Source: Xylogone sp. PMI_703
Taxonomy: Eukaryota > Ascomycota > Leotiomycetes
Length of the DNA stretch: 64,000 bases
Assembly (NCBI GenBank): GCA_021399445.1
Contig: JAJTUQ010000004.1
Span: 4,712,001 to 4,776,000, forward strand
Direction of reading: 5' to 3'
Made by a program: the position numbers and the translations under genes. The notes under the pieces are model-generated. The model did no database searches and was not told the DNA's origin. It was given only the letters and a program-made list of their open reading frames with translations. Below are positions 34,029-44,510 of this stretch, one piece after another; the first letter of the stretch is position 1, and each line of letters begins with the position of its first letter.

Positions 34029-34776
34029 ACTACGTTACGTCAAGGTGCTATACTTTGTATATAGAAGTCATATGAACTTGACGGTACTAGTGTATATATA
34101 TAATATAGATCAAGACTTCGATTATATGTCAAATTAGAATTGACTTCTCAATTTATAAGAAGCTCGATCAAAGCCTATAACCTTTAGGATTTAAGCAGAC
34201 GTGCAACAAAACTTTTGGCCAGACAAATAATTCAATGAAAAAAAAAAGATACGCTATTGGTTAGAGATAGCGTTTTGTTAAGAGTCTGAAATTTATGTTC
34301 CATATAATTTCTAGATGGAGATGAGTTTGGTCATGATATCCCGTTCAGTAGGAGATTTTCCTTGACTCTATATACATTAATTGGCCATCTTTCCCAACTC
34401 CCGCCTGTCACGCCTGTTTGAAATCATAGAACGTCAACCAAACACCACTTGTATGTTCTCTAGAGCGTGGCTATATAATTGTGTGCCTACTACTTCTGCA
34501 TTTCAATAATGCTGAGCATCCAGCCACAGAGAACACGCCTAAGTTCATTTTCATACAGAGTAAAGATAGATTCCCTAGCCTCATAAATATTTTCATTAGT
34601 CATTATAATAGACGGCCTCAAGAAGCCGTGGATCGTCATCGCGTGCCGTATCATGGCTGCGCGACTGATGTGTCGATATACATTGATAAAAACCGCGTCA
34701 GTTGATGAGAAGTGGAGTTGTTTGCAAAATACGGAAGAAAACATCACAGTGATGCGAGTAATTGATGCGAGTGATT
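34029..34776. other. AT-rich convergent spacer
   Basis: Region between the 3' ends of the ureohydrolase (plus) and Zn2Cys6 (minus) genes. No gene seen. Confidence 0.6.
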
Positions 34777-36450
34777 CTATCCGAGGACAAACTTCTCCTC
34801 CATAGTTCTCATCGGCCACTCCATCAAGTCCTGCCACTCATCGGGCAGTACCGCTTGCATAGCAGTAACCTCCCTCTTCCCAATATCTCCAACCCACCAA
34901 ATGTCCCTCATCTTTGCAAGGAGGGCAAAAAAGTAAGACATGACAACGAGGGCCCGAGGTTGCATCTCCTCCACTAGATCGATAAACCTCCTGGGCAGAA
35001 ATAATGGGAACGTTATGAGTCTCCTGCAGATATTCTCTGTTGACTCACCATCGGGAATACAAAGCAGGACGCTCCCCAGGTAACTAAGAGCCATTTCGTA
35101 TGCTTCTTGGATACTAACATCCCAGGGTTCGGACTCTATATGTTTCTGAGTCCGCCGAAGAAGATGCAACAGATCTCGGCGATTCTCTTCTTTGAACATC
35201 AGCTCCTTGTTCCAAAGTTCAGGCGGGGCCCGCTTCAGAAGCGCCATGGTTACTGAGGTATCATCATCGCTAAGCCATTGCCAGGCTGTTCTAAAGACAC
35301 TGCCCGTAGAGGCGGTCATCTCTAGCCACTCTGACGGGGGAGCGTATGGCTCGAGGGGGCGTTCCTGTAATAATGCAAAAGCGATGAGACGAATAACGCT
35401 TGATGTCATGCAGATTCGGTCAGCATTTTGCTTCCCAATGTTCTCAACGTCTTTTCGGTGTTCACGGAGAGCGAGATCCAGGTATTTGAGGTAGTACTCC
35501 GAGGCCTCAGGATCATTTCCTTTGGTTTTGACTATATGTAGAGCCGAGATAGAGTAGATGGCATACAGTAATGCATCATGCTGAAGCGCAAGCTCAGGAA
35601 TCACGGTTCTCCATAGCTCCCTGCCGGGATGCTGGGTTGGGATAGCTGCTTCCGTAAATTTGTAGCCAACGGTAAGGCATGTTCTTATGGTGTAATGATG
35701 GAACAAACGTAGTTCTCTGAAGCGCCGCGCTCTCGATTCAGGCAAGTCGTCCACAATTGGCCCCCTTGGTTCGTCAATTTCGAGCTTGTAGGGTGGAGTT
35801 AATCGTATTTGCAAGCTGCTTCTGGATTCCGGTTTCTCATCTGCTTTCTTGGCCTTTGGCAAGTCATATACACACTCTGTTTGATGCAGCTTGCAGTTTC
35901 TACAAACTGGGTGGACTTCGTCGCACTGCTCTGGTTAGATAGTGACGGCATCTTTTGGGGAAGAAATTATGAGATAATGACACATTTCAGGATTGGATCA
36001 ATCGAGTATTATATCTAAGTACATGAGAGGCTTTGGAGGTTCTTGCCATTTATACCTCTCTAACATCAGGCTAAAACAAAGATGAACTGATGCGAGACGA
36101 GTGAGAAGGAAAAGATGAATAATTGAATGGGATACTGTACCAACAGCCAAGAACAAACGGGATGTACAGAGGAAAAGAAAACATACCTTGACTCGTCGAG
36201 CCTTACACCTATGACATCCATTCCTCGATTTCTTATGGCTCTTCTTACACACTCCCCTCCCTCCTTTGGTGACTATACCGGCATTGTTACTTTCACCATT
36301 GGATGCTGCACCATTGACAGCATAGTCGACAAAGCCCAGAGCAGGCGAAGCAGCAGCAGGGTCCTTAGCTGCCTCAACACCGGACATGCTCACATCGGAC
36401 GCTGCTCCATTGCCCCTATCGCCCCCATCTGCACTACCGGCATTGGACAT
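34777..36450 (-). CDS. Zn2Cys6 transcription factor with fungal-specific C-terminal domain
   Basis: Two exons, 36450-36187 and 35925-34777, are joined by a 261-nt phase-0 intron that falls inside the zinc cluster. This gives 470 residues. The six Cys run NGCHRCKARRVK | CDEVHPVCRNCKLHQTECVY, the exact C-x2-C-x6-C-x5-C-x2-C-x6-C order. A Ser/Ala/Gly-rich N-terminus precedes it. The C-terminal part (LRLFHHYTIRTC, HDALLYAIYSISALH, YYLKYLDLALREHRK, ..ITFPLFLPRRFIDLVEEMQPRALVVMSYFFALL) is the 'fungal-specific TF domain 2' pattern seen in sterol-uptake-type C6 regulators. It is a nuclear DNA-binding regulator; its target genes are unknown. The intron position inside the cluster is typical of this family. 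Confidence 0.9.
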
Positions 36451-36927
36451 AGCGGCAAAACGATCCCCTTACAGCCCCGTTGCGGGCGCACTGCATGCCC
36501 TGGATTATTGGGTGACTTTGTTGGGAAGATGCGGAGGGTTGGTCTCACACTGGGTCGCCGGTAAACGAGTGCGAGGAACGAGTGCGAGACCACGCCCGAC
36601 CGGATTGGCTAGACTTTACTTTCCCATTCCACCCAACACCAGAATTGGGTTTTCGCAATATATTGGATGGATCTCGATTACAGACAAGAGACAGGTTAAT
36701 ATTGAGGCTTTTACCAAGCATTTTTGCGGTATCTTAATTATATTCCTCCGCAGCTGTTATTTTATTCAATAATTAACATTCCTCAAAGTGTACTGTGCAG
36801 TACAGTGCTTATATTCATTCATATCGCTACAAGTAGAGCCCATCCATTATATATATATATCTCTGTCCAAGTCTCATGGACCTAAACGCCAATACCCCGC
36901 TAAGTTTATAATCATGCTTTTATTCAT
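36451..36927. other. Intergenic, no gene seen
   Basis: Between tandem minus-strand genes. It is the Zn2Cys6 promoter plus the 3' UTR of the PRP22 gene. Confidence 0.6.
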
Positions 36928-39900
36928 TTATCCCCAAGTACCACCGCCACCACCCCTTCCTTGCCTCTTCTGCGCGCTCAACCTCCAGTCGTCTTCTGCT
37001 GCAAACTTGTTATACAATGGCTGGATCCTCTCTGCTTTCTTCCGTTTACTCAACTTATCCGTTGGAGCGACCTTGAAGAACGTTGGGGCCGCTTCAACAA
37101 GCCACTTTGGCTCAATGCTGGTCGTACAGTGCATATACTCTTTACTCGTAAGTACCAGTGTGTGGTAGATCACCCACTCCGCCTGTTTACCGAAGAGTGC
37201 TGAAGAAGGATGCAAATACACCGGCGTGCCTTCTATAAGTGTCTTGTAGCCTTCTTGGGGATCCTTGCGTGCTGAATTCCGGAAGAATCCACTACAGAGC
37301 GCTTGTCGCACTTTCTGGGTATCACGGCCACATGAAACGATGGGGTGCTTATAACGCTCCATGATCTTGACCAGCTGATCTCGGACATCCTTGGCTCGAC
37401 GCATTGAACGAGCTTGAATGAAATTCTCAAAGCACCATGGGTTCGAGTACTTGTTTTGCTTCCAGCTGTTGTAAACGTTCAGCAGAGTCAGATGGTCGCC
37501 GTGAGGATCGTGGAACTTAGATTTCTTCTGGTCGGCTTGCTGTTGCTTTTCCTTAGGTCGGTAGAAGACAGTGGGCATTGACAGCATCGCCACAATGCTT
37601 AGAATCTCATCTGAACAATTAAGATCAACAGCAGCAATCAGCACTTTGGCCAGAGCTGGCTCCATAGGGAAGTCTGCCATCTTTCTCCCCAAGCGGGTCA
37701 GCAGCCCCTCATCATCTAGTGCCGATAGAGCATATAGTTCTTCCAGAGCAGTCAACATAGTATTAGTAGGTGGGGGATCCATAAAATCGAAATGAAGAAG
37801 ATCATTGATTCCCATTGCTTTAAGAATGAGAATAGTATTAGATAGATTTTGACGCTGAATTTCCGGGATAGTAGTCGGCAGCATCTCGGATTGAAAGGCG
37901 GCCTCAGTATACAGTCGAAAGCATTTGCCTGGCCCCGTCCTACCAGCACGGCCTGCTCGCTGCTTAGCTTGCGCTTGAGAGATTGGAGTGACGATTAATG
38001 AGTCCATTCCTAGTTTCGGATCATAAGCATTCTGCTTGACAAAGCCCGGATCGATCACATAGTAAATATGGTCAATCTATAGAACCTATTAGTATGCTGT
38101 ACAGTAAAGTAGATGAAAAAAAACACAGAAAAGGAAGAACAAGCAACATACCGTTATGCTAGTCTCAGCAATATTGGTAGCAATAACTATTTTCCGACTT
38201 CCAGGGGGTGCAGGTTCGAAAATCCTACTCTGCATTTCACTGGGGAGTGCCGAGTACACAGGGAGAATAAGCAGTTCAGGAACGCTTGGCCCAAGCGCCT
38301 TCATTCGCTCATATAGAATCTCACAAGCCGTATCAATCTCTTCTTGACCAGTAAGGAAAAGAAGAATATCTCCTGGAGGCTCAGTAAGATGGATCTGCAT
38401 AGCTGTGACCAACGCTGCGTCAAGGTAATCAGACTCTGGTTCTCGAGAATACATGATCTCAACTGGAAAGGTGCGTCCAGGAATAGAGAAGATAGGGCAT
38501 TCGTTGAAGTATGCTGAAAACTTATCAGCATCCAAAGTGGCAGAAGTCACTATAATCTTCAAATCAGGACGTCGCTTTATAGTTTTCTTCAGCAAAGCAA
38601 ATAGAACGTCAGTAGCAATGGTACGCTCGTGAGCCTCGTCCAGCATAATGACTGAATATCTCTTCAAATCTGGATCCATCAAGATCTCTCTCTGAAGCAT
38701 ACCGTCCGTCATATACTTGATCTTCGTTGCAGAGCTCGTGCAATCTTCGAATCGAATGGTGTAACCGACTTCCTGTCCAAGTTGACAGCCTACCTCCTCT
38801 GCAACACGTTTGGCAACAGACATAGCAGCAACACGACGGGGCTGTGTACATCCAATCATTCCGTTATTAGCGAAGCCGGCTTCAGCAAGATATTGGGTAA
38901 GCTGGGTCGTTTTCCCAGAACCGGTATCACCGACAACAATCAGTAATTGATTGTCATGCACGGCCTTGATCAACTCCGACCTGAATTTGTAGACTGGTAG
39001 CGATTCACGCTGCTGCTTTATGGTCATATTGGTTCTCTTCCCAAAGGACTGATCTTTGCTCTGCGTCACCCTTTTCCACTCTGGAACTACTTCATTTGTT
39101 TGATGTGGTTTTGCACTTCGTAGCTCGCTTGCAAACTTCCTTTCATCAGGATCCGCCATTGGATCATTCCATTGAGCAGCCAGATCAACTTTGGCGCCCT
39201 CTTGAGCAGCCTTGTCCTGAGCCTCCTGTTGCCTCAAATCCCGACGTTCTTTGGCCAATGTGGCGCCCGCCATCGCGGCTCGATTCATCGATCCATCTGG
39301 CGCCTTAACAACTCTTATGGGCGATAATTCGAGTGACTGTTTTGTCTGTCCAGCTAAAAATGGAGGCTCCTCTTCCCGGATTTCAATATCAACGTCTTCC
39401 TCTAACTCCATTTCACCTTCTCCCTTTAGAGCAGCCTGATACTCCTCTTCAAGGTCAGGATAATCGGACGCCTTAACTACACCAGATGCTATGAGCTGTC
39501 TAATCTCCCATCTCTCGGGAGACGTCATCCTCTTTTTGGCCTTGCGAGGGTTAGCGGTAACACTGTTTTCGAACGTAACCGCTTTATCATCAATAAGACT
39601 TCCGTAATCGCGGCCACCGCCAAGTCGCTCCATATTCGCACCGGACTGTATTCTCATCTCTGGAGCGAGATCTCTGCCAGTTTCCTGATCAACATCTTTC
39701 ATTGAAAGCCCAATCCTCGAGCCCTCGATCTTGACGACCTTGACCTTAACTGATTGACCTCTTGACAACAGATCCGACGGGTGGTTCACTCTTTGTCCCT
39801 CAACTAAAGCCGACACATGCACAAGGCCGTCCACGCGGCCTTTGATTCCATGAATATTCACAAAAGCACCAAAATCTTTGACCCCCGTAACATGTCCATC

Positions 39901-40617
39901 ATACACTTTGTAGAGAACCGGCTCATCATCAACTTCGGGGGTCGGCGGCCTTCTCAAACTGTCCGCCTCGTCCCTCCTTCTGCGACTACTCTTGTGACCG
40001 TTCCTCGATCTCCCATATTCGTCGTCGTCATAGTAATCGTTCCTTCTTCGTCTCTGACCATCTTCTCTTGACCGCGATCTGGAGCGATACTTGTCCCTCC
40101 GCTCCCTCCCTCTCTCGTAATCATCACCAGGGCTCCGGCTGCGCTTACGACTAGGTCGCGAGGTTCTCTCGGATTTTGCTTTGCCCTCCAAGTTCTCAAG
40201 CATAGCCAAAGTGTCATCAATGGCGTCAGTTGAGACATTATTTGAACCATTGGTGTATTCATCCTCAGTCCACGTAACCTCTTTATCCGGTAAAGCAAGG
40301 CCCTTGAAAATCGATTCCTTAACGGCGGCCTTTTCGTGATTTCCATTTTGCGCGCTTTCTCCATTTCGTCCTTTGCCACCTCTGAACTTAGGATGCATAG
40401 TCGTGACCAGCCGGTCTATACTCTCAACTAAACTCTGCGGGAAATCGGCCCCCATCCCCTCCAATTTCTTCTGGAACTCCTCGAAGGACTTGCATTGTAT
40501 GTTCTGGGCGATAACGAACTCTGCAAGGGTTTTGTCGCTGATTCCCAGATGATTCTGAAGTTCAGACGTCACCTTAGATACAAGAGACAACAGCTCCAAG
40601 GACTCGAGGTCATCCAT
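36928..40617 (-). CDS. PRP22: Pre-mRNA splicing DEAH-box RNA helicase Prp22 (DHX8)
   Basis: Two exons, 40617-38152 and 38076-36928, with one 75-nt intron, give 1204 residues. Order of domains: an N-terminal PWI-like helical segment, an Arg/Ser/Asp-rich low-complexity region (about 150-220), an S1 RNA-binding domain ([23 protein letters not shown], about 235-305), then the helicase core. That core has GDTGSGKTT (motif I), [10 protein letters not shown] (Ia), DEAH (II), SATLDA (III), TGQEEID (IV), TNIAETSIT (V) and QRAGRAGR (VI). HA2 and OB-fold segments follow, and the end is Gly-rich. The S1 plus DEAH layout identifies Prp22, which releases spliced mRNA from the spliceosome. The intron cuts exactly after AETSIT. 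It is essential in yeasts and intact here. Confidence 0.96.
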
Positions 40618-40995
40618 GGCTGGAACGGAGGCGGTTCGTGGCGTGCGAGCTTTTCTAAGAATTTCATAGTAGATAATATATCGCGCTTATTTAAGCGCGA
40701 GGCGCGCCATGAGGCAACATGTTGCCACCGAAAAATAGGTTGCCTTACAAGTCTACAAAAATAAAGTAATATCGCCCTTATTGATTTTTACTCAACTTAT
40801 TAAAATAAGTATACTGTTCTCACAGCAGGAAGAATCGACTTAAAACGAGCCACATGAAAACCACCCAAAGATGAAAGCATTATTAACGGTGATTCTTCGA
40901 AGACATAGTAAATATTTTAGGAAACTCCGGTATTAGCGAGAGTCTTTCTAGGATATGAAGTACTTCTTGTCCCTCTTATATACAATGTAATTTTT
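40618..40995. other. Intergenic, no gene seen
   Basis: PRP22 promoter and NDUFS4 3' flank. A GGCGCGCC/TTAAGCGCG-type GC palindrome lies near 40685-40710 in otherwise AT-rich DNA. Confidence 0.5.
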
Positions 40996-41760
40996 CTATT
41001 TCGTCCTGATAAGCTTCAATTTCTTATCCGACCAGAGGAAGTTATTCGCGTATGCCTTGGGGACAAACTTGCGCTCTGTTGGCTCCTGAACGAAATATTC
41101 ATAGCCCTGCTTCTCTGCAAATCTGATTGCATCTTCTTTGCTCTTAAAGTTGATATGGGTTCCTTGCATGATATCTCCCGATGACTGCCAACCGATTAAA
41201 GGATTTTCCCATCGATGACCCTTACTTAAAATATCCCAATCCATTCTCCAGTGATGGCTTCTCCATGTTCCAGATTGCGTTGCTGGTTTCGCGGCTCGGT
41301 AGATCCTAAATACCTATAAGCTTCATTTCCAACTTTTTTCCAACCTTCCAGTACTGGACTTACCGAACAGTCCTGGCTTGAAGTTCAATTGGTGCTCCTG
41401 AAAGTACAGCAGCAGGAACAACCTCTCCATCTTCACTTCCATTCATGACCCTTCGTGGAACCGGTGTGAATGTCCTGGTGGAGTCAGTGAGGACCTTTAG
41501 TTCATATTTAGGATTCCCGCATACGAAGTCGCTCCGTCAACAGCTACCCCATAATCCAGCTGGTCGTGGCTAACAGATGTTTCCTCTCTGTTCAGATAGG
41601 AAGCTAGAGAAGTCTTTGGTGGGTGTGGTTTATCTGCATCATCGAATCGGGTCGGTACAGTTTGACTAATAGCACGTACGGCAGCAGGCCCGTAGCTCCT
41701 TGATACCGGCGCGCCCGATCTAAGCAGGCGGCCTGCAATTGAAGGCCGTAATTGTGGCAT
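40996..41760 (-). CDS. NADH:ubiquinone oxidoreductase (complex I) 18/21-kDa subunit, NDUFS4
   Basis: Three exons, 41760-41525, 41474-41364 and 41305-40996, with introns of 50 and 58 nt, give 218 residues, the usual length of the fungal 21-kDa subunit. The N-terminus is rich in Arg, Ser and Ala with no acidic residues in the first 38 or so, as in a mitochondrial presequence. The mature core has TPVPRRVMNGSEDGEVVPAA, APIELQARTVRIYRAAKPATQSGTW and WRMDWDILSKGHRWENPLIGW, then the FKSKEDAIRFAEKQGYEYFV domain typical of NDUFS4. It sits in the peripheral arm of complex I and is needed for assembly. Its start faces ATP17 across 284 bp. Confidence 0.94.
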
Positions 41761-42044
41761 ATTGCAGCAAATGGCGGTTATGATAGTTCAACTGGGGTCT
41801 CCCAAGTCCAAGATGTAGTCCAATTCGTGGTGATGTCGAAGCTTCGCTTAGTCATTACCGCGCTAGTTGAAAGCAGTTCCGAACCTCATACTTTCCGATC
41901 CAGATTTCAATTGAGCAACAATACCTTTATATCGGAACGTCGCAGGACTCCCCACTCAAGCAAGTGCTACTGATTCATTAGAAGATAAATTCTTCTATGA
42001 GTTGTTGACTCAATGCCGGCTAACAATTGATTACAGTTACCAAA
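41761..42044. promoter_or_regulatory. Divergent promoter shared by NDUFS4 and ATP17
   Basis: Only 284 bp separate the two start codons, so both promoters must lie here. The two products belong to the same pathway (mitochondrial respiration and ATP synthesis), so co-regulation through this short segment is likely. No TATA box is obvious. Confidence 0.6.
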
Positions 42045-42638
42045 ATGAGTTTCATCCAGCGCCGGGCTCTGTCCACCCTCATCCCTCCCAAGGTACGTTA
42101 TAAATTATTCTCTCCGAATTGGCGCAGTATACTGAATCAATTCCCTAGGTTGCCTCTCCATCGGTAAGCTTCTCTCGTTCCTACGACTAAAATGGCATCT
42201 CTGCACATCCACAGACCTCAACCGAGCCACCGAGGGTGAATTAGAACAACAGGCTGATGATTTCCAGGGACTTGGTGCCGCACAAGATGCTGCTCGTATG
42301 CAGCGAGTCGTCAGCTTCTACGAGAAGCTTCCACGCGGCCCAGCTCCAGAGATAAAGGCCAAGGGACTTATGGGACGATACCAAGCACGTTACTTTGGAA
42401 AGAACCCCTCAGTTGCACGTAGGTTTACTCATTTTTATTGAGTTAATCACAAACCTAAGAAGCATTTACTGACAAGCTGGGACCTCATTTTAGCAATCGT
42501 TCAAGTTCTTGGCGTCCTTGTATTGCTAGGCTATGCTCAGAACTACTATTTCCACTTGCGTAAGATTACCGCTACACAATATGTATCCTGAGTTGCCGTT
42601 AACGTTCTATAGGTCATCACAAGAACAATGCCCACTAG
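42045..42638 (+). CDS. ATP17: Mitochondrial ATP synthase subunit f (Atp17)
   Basis: Five exons, 42045-42092, 42149-42163 (15 nt), 42268-42418, 42494-42559 and 42613-42638, total 101 residues, the family length. The protein reads MSFIQRRALSTLIPPK, then VASPS from the micro-exon, then GLGAAQDAARMQRVVSFYEKL, GRYQARYFGKNPS, one TM helix (IVQVLGVLVLLGYAQNYYF) and HLRHHKNNAH. This is the F-type ATPase F0 subunit f of the inner membrane, needed for dimer formation. Exon 3 was placed at 42268, because the earlier acceptor (near 42214) puts a stop in frame and the family has GAA.DAARM directly after VASPS. Confidence 0.92.
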
Positions 42639-42774
42639 ATTATCAGAAGGCGCATAATTATTCGGATAGTTTATAGAAATGCATCAACTAAGTTTGCGGT
42701 GTCTTGATTGCCTTGAACTATTGTGATTCTAAAAATCCACTGCAGCACTTCCCCGCGATGTAGAGACTCTCTCT

Positions 42775-42965
42775 CGCTCTCTCTAACTTTGGTATATCAC
42801 TCTCTAATCTAGAGAAAAGCTCAAACTCTATTCTTTCTGCAGCCATGGCCTATCTCTAATCTCTCCAAGCATATCCGATCCAGGTGGGAAATTGAACCCG
42901 AAATTGGGCATTCCCATACCACGCATATTTGCGAGGTCTGCCTGCCGACAATGCCATCTGAGTAC
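42775..42965 (-). pseudogene. Partial duplicate of the HNH-type gene, point-mutated
   Basis: This segment aligns along its length with 43448-43632, with many C/T and G/A differences. Read on the minus strand it keeps ADLANMRGMGMPNFGFNFPPGSDML before breaking frame at GEIRDRP. It is a short tandem copy of the middle of the adjacent gene. The differences look RIP-like, though their dinucleotide context was not tallied. Confidence 0.7.
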
Positions 42966-43009
42966 AATCGTGTATTGATATTTTACGCGATAGTTCTCTA
43001 GTGTCTTCG

Positions 43010-43885
43010 TTAAAAACCCACTATTTTATAGCTGTCCTTGAATACATCAGCTTCGATAACTTTTATCAACGGTACGTGTGTACTTGTATCAGGGCGGATT
43101 GCTAAATCATAGCCGTCGAAAAGGCTATGTACGTCATTTCTGAGTAGCATTCCATTCTGGATGGAGTTTATAGCCCCCCCCCCCCCCCTCCCCCCCCCCG
43201 GTACTTGCAAGTCTTGTAATATACCGAGAGAAATTGGCATTGCGCTATTAAAGATGCGAGAGAGGGAAGACATGTGCTGTTACAAAACCTTTATAGTTGT
43301 TGGTTGCTGGGTGTGCGTCGCCCTGTTTCAACGCAGCGGAGGTCAAAGTTGCTGCACCTACCAAGTTTTGCAAGTAACCTGGTATCCTGATTGCGTCAAT
43401 CATAGTGATCCCACGCATCTACCGAAGCTCTATAAGGGAAGAGGTCCCCTCTCCAACGATGAGCGATCACTCTCCAACCTCGAAAAGAGTTCGAATTCCA
43501 TCCGTCCTGCAGCCATGGGCCCGTCTCTTATTTCCATCAGTATATCTGACCCTGGTGGAAAGTCGAATGCAAAATTTGGGATTCCTTCACCTCACATGTT
43601 CGCAAGATCTGCCCGTCCGGAATGCCGTCGTAAAACAGCATCCACTGCTCTACCGGGGTGCTCCAGAAAACTTCTAATGGACCTACCCTCAGAGAGTATG
43701 TAGTAATTACCAGGTCTCAGCTTTGTCGTATTCTTATTGAGAGTTATCCTCATCTTCTGAATCCGATAAGGTTTCGTAAACACATAGAGACACTCTATCA
43801 TCTGATGAAAAGTTCCACTAGTCACACCCTTCAATAAGTCCCCCAAGCTCAGGGTCAGGTCGGCTTGCATCAAAGACATGGGCAT
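43010..43885 (-). pseudogene. HNH-nuclease-like fungal gene, decayed
   Basis: The frame opens at 43885 (MPMSLMQADLTLSLGDLL..., ..LRPGNYYILSEGR). It runs ADLANM into an in-frame TGA at 43588-43590 and continues FAFDFPPGSDILMEIRDGP..MEFELFSRLESD to a TAG. The C-terminal part appears at 43273-43010: GGGAINSIQNGMLLRNDVHSLFDGYDLAIRPDT, which is the HNH-like block (N..NG.LLR.D.H.LFD) of a family common in leotiomycete and related genomes as far as I recall. Between these parts is a stretch with several stops. A C15-T-C10 tract (43174-43199) sits inside the Gly-rich linker. The gene is dead by at least two stops. Confidence 0.7.
43174..43199 (+). repeat. Poly-C tract (C15 T C10)
   Basis: Twenty-five C in a 26-base run. 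On the minus strand it encodes the Gly run in the HNH-like relic. Such tracts slip in replication and sequencing, so its length is uncertain. Confidence 0.9.
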
Positions 43886-44510
43886 TCCCTCCCTCAGAGC
43901 GGCTAGGAAGAGACATTATCAAACGTTCCGGGCTATTGAGGTTGACATATCGAAGTGCGAATAACTTGTCAGATGAAAAAGAGACCGAGGTCAAGGTTGC
44001 TATTTATGTAGGGCGACAATGCATGGTAACAAACAATGAATACTCTGTAGAGAATCAGTGAATATAGAATTACTAGCTTCCGATAAGCTCCGCGGTGCTA
44101 GAGCAGAAAGGAGCCATGGAAAATAGCGCGCCATACTTGTTGCTGCTAGCTCAAAGTTCTACCACGTTGACGATCGAAATGATGCCTTTGGAGATTGAAG
44201 CTGATATCAAAGGTGAAATAAAGTCGCTAATCCGCGGCGCTAGTATGTTTTCGGCCAACCAAAGTTGACCACCTGCAGGTACCTTTAAACTTCAGTTACA
44301 GAGCCAACTTGCAGGTTTCGACCCACGAACACCACATTCCGCACCGGCATACTCCTCTACCTAATATAACGAAGGAGATCCACCTTAATATTGCAACGCG
44401 AATAGACGAGGGCCCCTATCTTTCCTTCCGGCTACACTGCTCGGGAGATCACGAGATCTGGACAACGCATGCGCATTGCCCTGGAATCCACGCAATCTGC
44501 CTAAAGACGT
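43886..44510. other. Intergenic, no gene seen
   Basis: Spacer between the HNH-like relic and the start of the 1280-aa gene. No supported feature. Confidence 0.6.

Noticed and set aside
38205..38225. GGTTCGAAA resembling a tRNA B box
   Set aside because: It lies within the PRP22 coding sequence and has no A box or cloverleaf around it.
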